This document shows positions 30,501 to 39,487 of a stretch of DNA of 64,000 nucleotides, one piece after another. The notes below the pieces were generated by a model that ran no database searches, was not told the origin of the DNA, and saw only the letters and a list, made by a program, of their open reading frames with translations. This DNA is from a virus. The DNA lies in the IMG/VR virus record IMGVR_UViG_3300034418_006037, positions 1 to 64,000 of that record, one strand, 5' to 3'. Both the position numbers and the translations under genes were made by a program. How positions within the stretch are numbered: position 1 is the first letter of the stretch; every line of letters begins with the position of its first letter.

Positions 30501-33500
30501 TACTCCCTACCCATCAGCACCTTCTACTGATAGTGAAGAGCTGCCTGACTTCTCTAAAAGATATATATCTGTAGAAGGAAACGTAGACTACAGCAGGTTT
30601 AAAGGGAGCTTTATAACCATAGCTAGTGCAAGTAACTGGAATACGTTCCCAGGCAACACATCAATTATTCAAAGTACGAATGCTGATCTCACAAGATTTG
30701 CTTACCATACTCCGTTTATTACATATGGTAATCTTGTAGATCCTCCTGATGGAGTATTCGATATCCCGGGATGTACGGATGAGAATGCTATCAACTATGA
30801 TTCTACTGCAACAGTAGATAACGGTACATGTCTGGAGTGTAATAGTGTAGCAGAAGCTCAGGGATGGGACATAGCTAATATAGGATTGAACAACGGCACT
30901 ACCGGTATGCGCTTGGGTGTATACGAAGGACCTAGTGCTGTAAACTCTTACTTGTGCGGACTAACGGGTGATGCACAAACATCGCTAGAGACATATTTCA
31001 ATGTGCAAGGTCAGGCTTATGGTCAGCTTTATAATTCTACCGGAGCACAATATGGTGGTGCAGTAGTTTGCAACAATGACTTTGCAGATAACACAGGCGT
31101 AGCTAATCTATCCATACGAGGAGTAAACCAAGGCTCTACAGCCTTTACAAACTTACTCAACTGGATGGCTACAACGTACAATGAAACGTACACAGCTTGG
31201 AAGCTACACATCAGGCCTCTTACAGACCAGCTTGCAAATATCATTGATCTAGAGCAGTCATACAGCGAGTCTAATCCACCGCCTACACAGCTTATCCCAG
31301 GTGCTTTTAACTACGTAACTCCTGATTACACAGCTACTGCTACCGGAGGAACTATCACAGAACCTACTTGGGATGAGATTGTAACTATTGCAGCTACTCA
31401 AAATTGGTTCAGAGCAGGCAGAGTTTATCTGATAGAACTTGAGCTTGATCCACAAGAGCTTCCTGCAGAATGCACGCTGTTAAACTCTAACTACAATAGA
31501 GTTCTTGGATTGATGTGGACCACGTTCTGTTCATGTGCAGATATAACTAATGATTACTTCAGCTTGGCAATGTCAGGCTTCCAGTATCCATGGCAGCAGA
31601 ACATTGCATATCCTATACTTCCATATCAACCTGCTTCAAACTGTCCAGATATAGTCCCGTCCAACAATTTGTTGGGAGACGGAGCTTATCCAAACAGCAT
31701 ATGCTTCACTCAAGACGAAGCTACAACTAACTGTGATCAGTACTGGTTGTGGTGTATTGCACAGACTACTACAGTATGTGACAATGGAAACCTTGACAAT
31801 ACAATTGACATAGGTACTACTACCTATTTTAATTACGTATCTGGAAGCATAACAGTTAGCATTGAAGGGGTGTATGATCCTGCAAGCAATGGATTTATAT
31901 TTAGCCCAGACATAGAGTATACGGTAGTTGTTACAGGTCCCCAAGGATACTTACAGACTCAGACTCAATCTGACAATGTCACACCTAACATACCTCAGTT
32001 TACAAATGAGTTCTTAGGAACTATATATCCTGGGACATACACAGTAACTGTCACGTTTACAAGTCCTTACGTAAGTTACTTTAGCGGAGATGCTCCTTGC
32101 GAGTTTGTGGACACAGTATACATCCCATCTCCAGATGAGCAGGGGTGTGATACTTTGGTTGGGGGATGTACCGATCCCACTGCGGACACCTTTGATCCTA
32201 ATGCTACGTTCGATGACGGAAGCTGCGAGAACACTGACCCTTGCCAAGAAACGCTTAACAATGCAGCGTTTACTACAACTATTACGTCAGTAAACTCTAC
32301 GTCAAATTGTGTTACAAACACCACCGTAGTAGAAGGGGTATCCTTTGAAGGTCAAGTTATCACTCCAAATAACAATGGTCAGGTAACTGTAAATATATCG
32401 TACAATTCTGCAGGGACTGAAGGAGTTAACATAAATACGTTTGCAGTTCTACTTGTTGCTCAAAACAGCTCTGTACCAGGAGTAACCAATATACTTGATT
32501 CAATAGCTACTATGTTTACTAACCTTCCCACTAGTGAAGAGTTAGGTACATCTATAGCTGGGGTAGGATATTGGTCTCCTTTGAATAATACTGCTACAGG
32601 AAGTTCATTTACAGAAGTATTTACTGGTATTCCTCCCGGGTTCTACTACGTAATAGTGGCAGCTAACCCTACACCTGAATCTCTTACAAACTGCGGAGGA
32701 TTAGCATTCTCACAGCTGTCTACATATTTGGATACTGTAACTGTAGGTTTGGATGCACCGCTAGACGAATGTCTTGAGCCGTGTGTAGGACCAAATTGTG
32801 AGGAATACACACTTGGGTGTACCGACCCGGAAGCAGATAATTACAATCCTGATGCTACCTACGATGATGGGACTTGTGAAGTAATATTGACTCATTGCGA
32901 GCAGAATCCAACTGACGAAGAGTGTTACGATTGTACAGATTTGTTGGAGGGAGCAGGGGCACGATTTGCTCTAGGAAGTCTTTCAGAGCCTCCTTGTGAT
33001 GATTTTGCGGGAGGTGATGGTGAGTGCACAGATCCTAATGCTTGCAACTACAACCCTGACGCACCTCTAGACGCAAGCAACAACTTGGTATGTGAATACT
33101 GTGGATGCGTTGGTTCTATTGACCCTGACTGTGATGGAAGTGATACAGAATGCGATCCAGCTACAGACCCCAATTGTCAAGAACAAGAGCCTGAATGTCC
33201 TGATCCTAGCAACCCAAACTGTGATCCGACTGTTTATGATCCTTGCCCTGTTGGTGATTGCGGACCTCCCGTTGACCCATGCATCATACTTGGTAACTGC
33301 ACTGAAGATGGAGGTGGAGGAGATGATGAAGACGATCCGTTCGTGGATGTTGTCAATCCTGTGGAGATTACATGCGCAGTAGACATTGAATCCGCAGATG
33401 GAAGTCCTCTAAACTTCAGCGCTGTTCAACAGCAGGCTTTCCAATGTATGTCTGAGGAAGGTAAGAAGCTTCTGTTCAGAATGAAGTCTGGAGCTTACTA

Positions 33501-34068
33501 CGATGATACTGACATACTGAAGCTGTCTCTAATTGCCTACCTGTTTGCAGGAGGACTTAACAACTCAGAGCTCCCATGTCTGTTTAACTGTAACTACGAA
33601 TCAGCTGATAAGAGCAAGGCATTTGACTGCTCAATCCAATGGGTAGCAAGTGGAGCAAAGTACTACAACTCTACAGACACATACTCAAAAGGTGAGACTA
33701 TAATGTACTTCCACCAGAAAGGAGGAAAGGTAACTAGGAGTTACTATACAGCTACTAGGGAGATGACACCTCTGGACATACACCCAAGATTCCCTAACTC
33801 AGGATGGGCTAGATGTCAAGATGTAAAACTCAGAACTGCAGACAGAAACAACATTGCCACTGGTAATGAGGAATACCTACAAGTATTCTGGGAGTTTATG
33901 ACAAGATTCTGCAACGAGTGCCAGGTATCTACAATGCCTCCTAGTGCAGAAAACGTAAACAACGTGGATCCTAAAGTTCTCAAGAACTACATAGATCCTA
34001 AAACAAACAATAACACTTCCAGCGGATCCGGTATACTTGGAGAAGATGGAGAAGAACTAATATTCTAA
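27529..34068 (+). CDS. giant 2179-aa virion surface protein with GCTD repeats
   Basis: A modular protein. The N-terminal ~1,050 residues are beta-rich. Then come four copies of a cysteine module of form (G)CTDxxAxNYxxxAxxDxGxC, at about residues 1080, 1545, 1762 and 1830, separated by beta domains. Two Pro/Asp/Cys-rich stretches follow, and the C-terminus after ~1940 holds a compact domain ('SGAYYDDTDILKLSLIAYLF'). The repeats are typical of marine Flavobacteriia extracellular proteins and may bind calcium. It has no signal peptide. It probably forms a long appendage that contacts host glycans or surface layers. Confidence 0.7.
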   Translation: MKGKHSNNKLVFVYQDKTERAAASNPSLNAAESGSCVIRVVQNCIDPANNIQTHHDYVSSGATQLAQIGIDSLVSASVSGIIRTSQTGASSFESTSDIVQSISHFQIGGAKVIDIVISQTLQSIINTQSNLYKAVVELNFISGDVEDVVLNLKPADGCALIISPDQLTIHGPISVTAGNEDPDLPPGMTGSRVAYSFSKIYRRLNERSNASTSTNNTTRKQYGIGYKGHATFTMPWGGIFDDLSSKTLFGTFPAGNQSWLSESGYATAKTTYVNWFTGINDVTNVRFPNPDIFQIGNGQGQSPPALALSTQGVNFSNFFGSKIIVDRTTSDSSTLAFLVKPEGKLSFGKQFGWFSTFVSGDIVSPTGQVMVSENSENYGVPPIFRESFQAPNNGTGVDRPGHFWCAFSDTIPAADGTAIANDFGLTSLSTTFGPNPQNQSTDPTESRYSKLFYGGSNTDWHLPGHTNVSTGSVVNTNFSTAYINSYLADYAPETIRPYYALIVVEDTKLSGTALNSKIRLGSLDQITSNYGASFFYPGSAGTSSDPYVPVFKGIARICTVTRYTLTSDTTLGLSLSNSLRLGGLDDNSLADVHGIYASLVPHTNLNINESPTQGLGPDDELFYSLLFAGHTYPRQLTGSLQDTMCGHMPQVNAAAFQTWRLGLDCLRTDGANILVGQGEIQVSAQDIVVLNSGIVPDPYNGFSPSDQDSTDSRGRAISRNHPVGWAGNKDQQVITPSYEHFINSQFGVRPYPITSRSYHTDLGEDATSPVPPYPYAPTMFLTQTLGKPGYANFVGPESGTTGYFHPQVSDSNDGETFLTSAGQQGIVIPTSANTGFNESFFTGTDQCFTGQASTVTLTGVSGSLSSAIGTGELKIRYEFFYTNNCSGEFETDAGSKIVLENSDTLANRITKVRQIFPHIEYRPLAMDNALNESPLAYKLIVEDNNDVDNIFIDSIGSNSYRLVVEITADSDDVAFLEGADVNFPYGDIWPDTPYPSAPSTDSEELPDFSKRYISVEGNVDYSRFKGSFITIASASNWNTFPGNTSIIQSTNADLTRFAYHTPFITYGNLVDPPDGVFDIPGCTDENAINYDSTATVDNGTCLECNSVAEAQGWDIANIGLNNGTTGMRLGVYEGPSAVNSYLCGLTGDAQTSLETYFNVQGQAYGQLYNSTGAQYGGAVVCNNDFADNTGVANLSIRGVNQGSTAFTNLLNWMATTYNETYTAWKLHIRPLTDQLANIIDLEQSYSESNPPPTQLIPGAFNYVTPDYTATATGGTITEPTWDEIVTIAATQNWFRAGRVYLIELELDPQELPAECTLLNSNYNRVLGLMWTTFCSCADITNDYFSLAMSGFQYPWQQNIAYPILPYQPASNCPDIVPSNNLLGDGAYPNSICFTQDEATTNCDQYWLWCIAQTTTVCDNGNLDNTIDIGTTTYFNYVSGSITVSIEGVYDPASNGFIFSPDIEYTVVVTGPQGYLQTQTQSDNVTPNIPQFTNEFLGTIYPGTYTVTVTFTSPYVSYFSGDAPCEFVDTVYIPSPDEQGCDTLVGGCTDPTADTFDPNATFDDGSCENTDPCQETLNNAAFTTTITSVNSTSNCVTNTTVVEGVSFEGQVITPNNNGQVTVNISYNSAGTEGVNINTFAVLLVAQNSSVPGVTNILDSIATMFTNLPTSEELGTSIAGVGYWSPLNNTATGSSFTEVFTGIPPGFYYVIVAANPTPESLTNCGGLAFSQLSTYLDTVTVGLDAPLDECLEPCVGPNCEEYTLGCTDPEADNYNPDATYDDGTCEVILTHCEQNPTDEECYDCTDLLEGAGARFALGSLSEPPCDDFAGGDGECTDPNACNYNPDAPLDASNNLVCEYCGCVGSIDPDCDGSDTECDPATDPNCQEQEPECPDPSNPNCDPTVYDPCPVGDCGPPVDPCIILGNCTEDGGGGDDEDDPFVDVVNPVEITCAVDIESADGSPLNFSAVQQQAFQCMSEEGKKLLFRMKSGAYYDDTDILKLSLIAYLFAGGLNNSELPCLFNCNYESADKSKAFDCSIQWVASGAKYYNSTDTYSKGETIMYFHQKGGKVTRSYYTATREMTPLDIHPRFPNSGWARCQDVKLRTADRNNIATGNEEYLQVFWEFMTRFCNECQVSTMPPSAENVNNVDPKVLKNYIDPKTNNNTSSGSGILGEDGEELIF

Positions 34069-35606
34069 TGTCCAAGAGAATCAGCCAACTTAGAACAGCT
34101 AATAAAGCAGCTAACACAAGTCGTGAATACTTGTTGCTTAGTAATATAGATTCTAGTACCTCAAGTAAAATTGCACTTAATGACGTGCTTCCTACACTGC
34201 AAAGTGGTAAGGCAACTGGGGGTGTTACTCAAGGCACTGCAGGTACCACAATCCAAGATTTGTTTGTAGGAGGAGGTGTAGGCAGTACTGCAGGTAACAC
34301 AGATAAGTCAGTCCTTATATTCAAGGGGCTTGGAGTATCTGATACTACAGGTACTCTTAAAATCAGAAATGATAAGAGTACTGCAGATTCTACAAAGCAG
34401 AACTTGATGCTTGTGTTTGATCCCTCTAACATAGATTTGAATGCAGCAAGCAATACAAACTCTAAGTTTTTGTCAGAATTTGGAGGACCTAATCAACTTG
34501 ATCTTGCAGATACTACGCACTACACTAACCAACTTGCTGTTGCTGGTGGTGGTACGGGAGCTTCTACGTTTACAGATGGTGCCCTACTTGTTGGTAACGG
34601 AACTAGTGCTGTAGAAACTATAGGAACTATGGCTGCAGGTGCTCTTGTTGTTGGAACTGCAGCTGGAACAAATCCTGGAGTTCTTACGTCATCAGGCAGT
34701 AATGGGCAAGTACTGACTGTAAATACTTCTGCTAGTAACGGTTTGGAATGGGCAACTCCAGTATTCAAGTCAACATCCTTTTCTGCTACTCTTGATACTA
34801 ACGGAAATGATATAAAGCTTGGAAATGGTGTGCTTAGAGGATCAACTGCAGGAGACAACGGCATCACCCTGAATACTGCTACAGACTATGTATTTATAGG
34901 AGGAGCAAGCAAATACTACGATTCTTTCCTAAATGTAGGCGGTGATATAACACTGGGCATACAAGATGGAACAGCAGCCACGAACATAACTGCTAGAGAT
35001 TGTAGTTCAGGAACAAGTCCGCAGCTTACTATAAAAGCGTCTAGCAGTACAGCAGCAGCAGCTGGTGGAGCTATAAGAGTACAGGCAGGTGCTGGACATA
35101 CCAATGGATCTGGGGGTAATACCACGATTGCTGGAGGCAGAAAGTCAGGATCTGGTACTGAAGGAAGTGTGTTTTTAGAAACAGCAGGTACGACTAGACT
35201 TACTATAGATGAAAGCGGGCACAGCACATTTGCTGATCAAGTAGTTCTGGAGTCTAGTAGAGGTATGCTTACTAGCGATTCAGGAGCTATAACGCAGGGT
35301 ACTAGTCTTACTACAGCGGTATCAATAAACAAGTTTGCAGGGGTTATTACTTTGCACGCTACCGCAATTAGTGCAGCTGCTGAACATGAGTTTACTGTAA
35401 CAAACTCCCTGGTAAGCACTACGTCTATGATTATGTTGACTGTTCAATCTGCAGCAGCATCTACAGAAAACGATGGTGCTACTCTCTGTGCTAACATATC
35501 TGATGTAGCTGCAGGGTCTTTCAAGATTAGATTAACCAACCCAGGATCACAAGCTACAAGTACTTCCAATAAAATACACTTCTTGATTATAGGAGTAAAT
35601 TCGTAA
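34068..35606 (+). CDS. tail or head fibre protein
   Basis: Encodes 512 aa. Gly/Ser/Thr/Ala-rich with the fibre signature 'LAVAGGGTGASTFTDGALLV' and short repetitive beta units, as in trimeric phage fibres. N-terminal helix 'KRISQLRTANKAANTSREYL' could attach to the virion. C-terminal ~100 residues form a denser beta domain. The start overlaps the giant gene stop by one base. Confidence 0.75.
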   Translation: MSKRISQLRTANKAANTSREYLLLSNIDSSTSSKIALNDVLPTLQSGKATGGVTQGTAGTTIQDLFVGGGVGSTAGNTDKSVLIFKGLGVSDTTGTLKIRNDKSTADSTKQNLMLVFDPSNIDLNAASNTNSKFLSEFGGPNQLDLADTTHYTNQLAVAGGGTGASTFTDGALLVGNGTSAVETIGTMAAGALVVGTAAGTNPGVLTSSGSNGQVLTVNTSASNGLEWATPVFKSTSFSATLDTNGNDIKLGNGVLRGSTAGDNGITLNTATDYVFIGGASKYYDSFLNVGGDITLGIQDGTAATNITARDCSSGTSPQLTIKASSSTAAAAGGAIRVQAGAGHTNGSGGNTTIAGGRKSGSGTEGSVFLETAGTTRLTIDESGHSTFADQVVLESSRGMLTSDSGAITQGTSLTTAVSINKFAGVITLHATAISAAAEHEFTVTNSLVSTTSMIMLTVQSAAASTENDGATLCANISDVAAGSFKIRLTNPGSQATSTSNKIHFLIIGVNS

Positions 35607-35635
35607 CTTAGCAAAAACCATCAAACCTATATACC

Positions 35636-36040
35636 ATGGAAAAGTTTAACGCAACTAACCGAGAGCTTCTGAACCTTTACAAAGGACTTGAAGCAGTAAA
35701 ATCTATCAAAGGAGCACGCTTTGCTGTTCTTGTTGGGAAGAATATTAAAGAACTCCGTAACATACTGGATCCGCTTGAACAGGCTGCTGTTCCTAGCATG
35801 GAGTTTCAGGAGCTGTCGGTAGAGATGCAAAAACTTATTGAGGCTGAAAATCAAGAAGCTATAGAAAATCTGGAGAAGGAAAACACTGAACTTATTGATC
35901 AGCGTAAGAGACAGCTTGCAGATGTAGAGGAGCTTCTAGATAATAAAATTGAGGTGTTTCTGCACCCCATCAGAGAAGACCAACTCCCTGATGAAATAAC
36001 AGGGGAGCAAGTAGAAAAGCTCCTACAAATAATTGCCTAA
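35636..36040 (+). CDS. coiled-coil virion accessory protein (DUF1617-like)
   Basis: Encodes 134 aa. 'TNRELLNLYKGLEAVKSIKG' and 'KNIKELRNILDPLEQAA' are helical. A coiled coil with Glu-Asn-rich residues follows, then a C-terminal 'VFLHPIREDQLPDEITGEQV' strand-helix. The layout resembles DUF1617-type phage proteins and is repeated in the 127-aa gene at 45921-46304. Its C-terminal part probably binds a fibre or assembly partner. Confidence 0.55.
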   Translation: MEKFNATNRELLNLYKGLEAVKSIKGARFAVLVGKNIKELRNILDPLEQAAVPSMEFQELSVEMQKLIEAENQEAIENLEKENTELIDQRKRQLADVEELLDNKIEVFLHPIREDQLPDEITGEQVEKLLQIIA

Positions 36041-36465
36041 TGGGTACCATCAACACAAGAATATCTATTCGCTCAAGCAATACTTTTAGAAACAGTATAT
36101 CTCAACGTCACGACAGAACATTCAATGTAGAATCTCAGATTGACTCAGCCACAAGGCTGATTAAAGCTACTACATCTGGTTCTCCGTATACTCTGTTTGA
36201 CGGGGCAGATTTTTATGACTCTGCTGAAACTGGGGCAGGTGCCAATCAGGTGTATGTGTTTATACGTAACACATCTACTACTGGGGGCAAGACTCTCACC
36301 ATACAGTTCAACAAGAACGGTGTGAGAGATGACGCCTTGCTTTTGAATGCTGGTGAGTTTGCAATGTTTCCATGGAAATGCGACGCAGCTACTGATGACA
36401 TTGAAGTATTCTCCAATGACGCCGCAGGAGTTAGAATCGAATACATTGCCTCCCCAATGCGATGA
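36040..36465 (+). CDS. small beta-rich virion protein
   Basis: Encodes 141 aa. Beta pattern in the second half: 'NQVYVFIRNTSTTGGKTLTI' and 'LLLNAGEFAMFPWKCDAATD'. Phage proteins with this 'NTS..G..L.I' strand set are often small decoration or fibre-tip proteins. The stop overlaps the holin start. Function inferred from position. Confidence 0.5.
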   Translation: MGTINTRISIRSSNTFRNSISQRHDRTFNVESQIDSATRLIKATTSGSPYTLFDGADFYDSAETGAGANQVYVFIRNTSTTGGKTLTIQFNKNGVRDDALLLNAGEFAMFPWKCDAATDDIEVFSNDAAGVRIEYIASPMR

Positions 36466-36896
36466 GCGACAAGAAGAAACTACGCGATACCAAGGTTGGA
36501 GAGTGGCTAAAAGAAAAGGCCCCATCTGTCCTCGAAGTGGTCGGAGATGTACTCCCGGACCGCGGCGTATTGGGCGTAGTTAAAAATCTTGTAGATAAAG
36601 ACCCAACGCTCGATAGTGAAAGCTTTCAAGCAGTTATGGACGCAGAAATTAAAGCTCAAGAGAATGTCACACGACGATGGGAAGCGGACGCGAAATCAGA
36701 CGTTAAGCTTGCTAAGCTTATACGCCCTATTATGCTTGTTCTGCTATGTGTTTTCTTTATGGTGATGATGATTTGGGAAGGTATTGATCCCAACTTCAAA
36801 CCACCTAGCAGCTATATCAGCTTACTAGAGATACTAATGCTCACTGTATTCGGAGCATACTTTGCAGGCCGCACCGTAGAAAAAGTAAAGAAATGA
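36462..36896 (+). CDS. holin-like membrane protein
   Basis: Encodes 144 aa. A cytoplasmic amphipathic region (residues 1-85), then two transmembrane helices at ~88-106 (LIRPIMLVLLCVFFMVMMIW) and 119-136 (LLEILMLTVFGAYFAGRTVE). This arrangement, with 'RPI' before TM1 and 'AYFAGR' after TM2, is typical of class II-like holins in Bacteroidota phages. It would release the amidase encoded at 12729. It overlaps the next gene by ATGA. Confidence 0.75.
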   Translation: MSDKKKLRDTKVGEWLKEKAPSVLEVVGDVLPDRGVLGVVKNLVDKDPTLDSESFQAVMDAEIKAQENVTRRWEADAKSDVKLAKLIRPIMLVLLCVFFMVMMIWEGIDPNFKPPSSYISLLEILMLTVFGAYFAGRTVEKVKK

Positions 36897-37135
36897 AAGA
36901 TCCAAAGACACTTATCACTTCAGCTGCAGGACTTCTCGTTGTAGGTATAGGCACTTGGCTTATAGCTACTACTGCTGACAGCACCGTAGAAATGGCTACG
37001 GCAGAGAAAGACATTGAATCCATAATCATCAAGCTTGACGAAATTGAGGAAGATGTAGAAAAGCTGCAGTCACAGGTCAGAGAGCTCAAAGCTAGTGCAC
37101 ATACGCACGATAAACGGGGAAATGTAGTAGAATGA
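36893..37135 (+). CDS. single-pass membrane protein, possible spanin or second holin component
   Basis: Encodes 80 aa. N-terminal transmembrane helix (residues 9-27, SAAGLLVVGIGTWLIATTAD), then a coiled coil (IIIKLDEIEEDVEKLQSQVR). The topology of a short cytoplasmic end, one membrane segment and a periplasmic coil fits an inner-membrane spanin. Coupled to the holin by a 4-bp overlap. No lipobox partner seen. Confidence 0.6.
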   Translation: MKDPKTLITSAAGLLVVGIGTWLIATTADSTVEMATAEKDIESIIIKLDEIEEDVEKLQSQVRELKASAHTHDKRGNVVE

Positions 37136-38259
37136 CAATTGAAGATATAAAGGACTTCATCGGGGAGAGGCCTGGTTATCTGAAGAAGAGTGCGCAAGTA
37201 CTTGCAGAAAGACTTGACGCACCGATAGAAGACTGTGAAACAGCACTATACGAAGCTAGAACGCTAGCTCGTGGGAACTCAAATGAGAGCGATAACGTTA
37301 TCACTGAGTTCCAAGAGTACCTTGACAAGAATGGAATCAAAACTTCAGACGTAGCTAGCGTAAAGTTTTGGCAGACAGTATCAGGTAAGCAGAGGTTCTC
37401 TGTAGTTACAAAGAGCGAATCTGTTAGTGTGCAAGATGTAAAGCAAGAGATAGAACGCTTTGCATCTAAGTATAGCCCTGAGGTACCACTCATAGAGCGT
37501 GAGCCTAAGCTCAAGCCTATTGCATATGAGATATCTCTACCTGATTTGCACTATGGTAAAGAGCATAGTCAATCTATAGATGAGGTTGAGGCTCAGTATA
37601 TAGGTGTAGTGCATGAGCTGGTACGCAAAGCTGATGGTCTAGAGATAGACAAGTTCATACTCCCTATCGGGAATGACGGTATGAACTCTGAAGGGATGAG
37701 GAGAACTACCACAAAAGGAACACCTGTTGAGGAATCAGCAAGTTGGAAAGATACATTCCGTGGTTACTGGCTGCTTATGGTCAAAGCGATTGACTACTTG
37801 AAGCAGATAGCACCTGTGGATGTAATTGTGGTTTCTGGGAATCATGACTTCGAGCGTATGTTCTACGCAGGAGATGTGCTCTCAGGGTGGTATAGGTATG
37901 ACCAAAATGTTCAAGTAGACAATAGCTATGAGAGCCGTAAGTACTACCAGTACGGAAAGAATATGCTGATGTTTACGCATGGAGATAAAGAAAAAGCTGC
38001 TGACATGCCACTGATCATGGCGACGGAACAACCGGAGATGTTTGCACGTACTACTCACAGAGAGGTACACTGCGGCCATCTTCATAAAGAGATGGTAAAT
38101 GAGTACAGAGGTATTAAGGTCAGGTTCATACCATCTATTTGTCCTAACGATGACTGGCACAAGCAGATGGGGTATGAAGCTAAACGAGCAGGACAAGCAT
38201 ATATATGGAATAAGCAAACTGGACTTGAAGGATATCTACAGGCAAATGTTAGACTTTGA
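37132..38259 (+). CDS. calcineurin-like metallophosphoesterase
   Basis: Encodes 375 aa. A ~125-residue N-terminal helical region is followed by the phosphoesterase fold: D138/H140 (PDLHYGK), GND (180-182), GNHD (236-239), THGD (282-285) and GHLH (315-318). All metal ligands are present, so it should be active, perhaps a nuclease (Mre11/SbcD-like) or a nucleotide phosphodiesterase. It lies unexpectedly between lysis and connector genes, translationally coupled to the 80-aa membrane protein. Confidence 0.85.
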   Translation: MTIEDIKDFIGERPGYLKKSAQVLAERLDAPIEDCETALYEARTLARGNSNESDNVITEFQEYLDKNGIKTSDVASVKFWQTVSGKQRFSVVTKSESVSVQDVKQEIERFASKYSPEVPLIEREPKLKPIAYEISLPDLHYGKEHSQSIDEVEAQYIGVVHELVRKADGLEIDKFILPIGNDGMNSEGMRRTTTKGTPVEESASWKDTFRGYWLLMVKAIDYLKQIAPVDVIVVSGNHDFERMFYAGDVLSGWYRYDQNVQVDNSYESRKYYQYGKNMLMFTHGDKEKAADMPLIMATEQPEMFARTTHREVHCGHLHKEMVNEYRGIKVRFIPSICPNDDWHKQMGYEAKRAGQAYIWNKQTGLEGYLQANVRL

Positions 38260-38536
38260 CGACACAGAAGACGAAGATCTCGTAACCTCTCTAGAAGAGG
38301 AAATAGAGATATTGGATGAAGCATATCGAAATGCTTACAAGGTGATTACTGGGGCTATGTCCATCCAGCAACTCCTTGATGATGCAGATGATATGATATT
38401 TCTTCCATTCGATCCCGGTGTGCCTGAGACTTTCATGTTGATTGCAGATGATATGATACAATACTTCGAAGATGCAGAAGAGTACGAGAAGTGCTCTGAG
38501 ATCATGAAGATCAAAGATAAGTTAGATGACGCTTGA
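38246..38536 (+). CDS. small acidic helical protein
   Basis: Encodes 96 aa. Begins MLDFDDTEDEDLVTSLEEEI; almost all helix with many Asp/Glu. The start at 38246 gives a 14-bp overlap with the phosphoesterase; upstream extension is in the wrong frame of a real gene. Could be an assembly chaperone of the ring protein that follows (10-bp overlap). Function unknown. Confidence 0.5.
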   Translation: MLDFDDTEDEDLVTSLEEEIEILDEAYRNAYKVITGAMSIQQLLDDADDMIFLPFDPGVPETFMLIADDMIQYFEDAEEYEKCSEIMKIKDKLDDA

Positions 38537-39212
38537 TGAAATAGCATACAATCTACTCAACCTGGTACGTGGAGGACGTTCCAGCAATGATGAACATATA
38601 TCTCTAGATCAGATAAAGTTCAACATCAAGCATTACCGTGCGATGTTTATTCGCAGGGACTATGCTCGTAATGGGTATGTATCTAAAACTCTAGAACAAG
38701 ACCTTGGATGTCTAAAGCTTAAGCAAATAGATGCATCCAAGTGCTGCGACCTCCCTCCCACCTGTGTAGTATACAGGACAGTAGATAAGCTTCCCAAGAC
38801 TATTAGATTTAATTTTAGGGATGCACTTACTTTTATAGGTAAACCTGATGGAACAGGTAGTATCCCAAGAGTAGAGCCTTATGAGGTAGAGTACTTGGAG
38901 TTCGAAAAATACACAAAAGGTCAGACTAGATATTACGTTATTGATGAGTATATTTACGTCTATAGACCGAAGGGTTTAGAAGCTATAAATGTTAGGGGAG
39001 TATTCGAGGACCCTGAAGAGGTATATAACTTTAATACCTGTAATGATGGTCCTTGTTATGATCCCCAATCTCCGTACCCGTTACCAGCGGATATGGTAGC
39101 TCAAATTAACCAAGGTATCATGGCTGGAGAACTTAGAATGTTGGCAGGCTCTTTCCCTGATACTGAGAATGATAAACAGCAGGATAAGATTCCGCTTCAA
39201 CAAGGACAATAA
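38526..39212 (+). CDS. crAss-like ring/connector protein
   Basis: Encodes 228 aa. 'TLDEIAYNLLNLVRGGRSSN', then 'FNIKHYRAMFIRRDYARNGY' and 'QDLGCLKLKQIDASKCCDLP' are characteristic of a conserved crAss-like virion protein that forms a tail-connector ring. The C-terminal half is beta and loop, ending in a helix 'VAQINQGIMAGELRMLAGSF'. Strong support for crAss-like affiliation of the genome. Confidence 0.8.
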   Translation: MTLDEIAYNLLNLVRGGRSSNDEHISLDQIKFNIKHYRAMFIRRDYARNGYVSKTLEQDLGCLKLKQIDASKCCDLPPTCVVYRTVDKLPKTIRFNFRDALTFIGKPDGTGSIPRVEPYEVEYLEFEKYTKGQTRYYVIDEYIYVYRPKGLEAINVRGVFEDPEEVYNFNTCNDGPCYDPQSPYPLPADMVAQINQGIMAGELRMLAGSFPDTENDKQQDKIPLQQGQ

Positions 39213-39487
39213 TGGCAAGTAAAAGATTCAATACACCCCAAGATCAAACAGCTGCTGTAATGAGAGAGCAGGTTGGGGGATGCGGCGCTCAGGTAATAGG
39301 AGCAAGTTCAAATATAAACGGTGACTTTGTAGCATTTACTCTTATAGCAGGAGATGATGTTAGTACGACTGGTAGTCCAGCTATGACAAGTTTGGATATA
39401 CCTCCGGGAGTTACTGTGTTTGGGGCTATGACCAACATAACCACAGGAGCTGGAACAACTGTTATTGCATATTCTTCCTGTAAGTAA
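39212..39487 (+). CDS. small Ser/Gly-rich virion protein
   Basis: Encodes 91 aa, beta-rich with an AGDDVST loop, two cysteines near residue 24 and the C-terminal 'YSSCK'. Looks like a small head-decoration or fibre-tip domain. The start overlaps the ring gene by one base, and the next gene overlaps its stop. Confidence 0.45.
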   Translation: MASKRFNTPQDQTAAVMREQVGGCGAQVIGASSNINGDFVAFTLIAGDDVSTTGSPAMTSLDIPPGVTVFGAMTNITTGAGTTVIAYSSCK

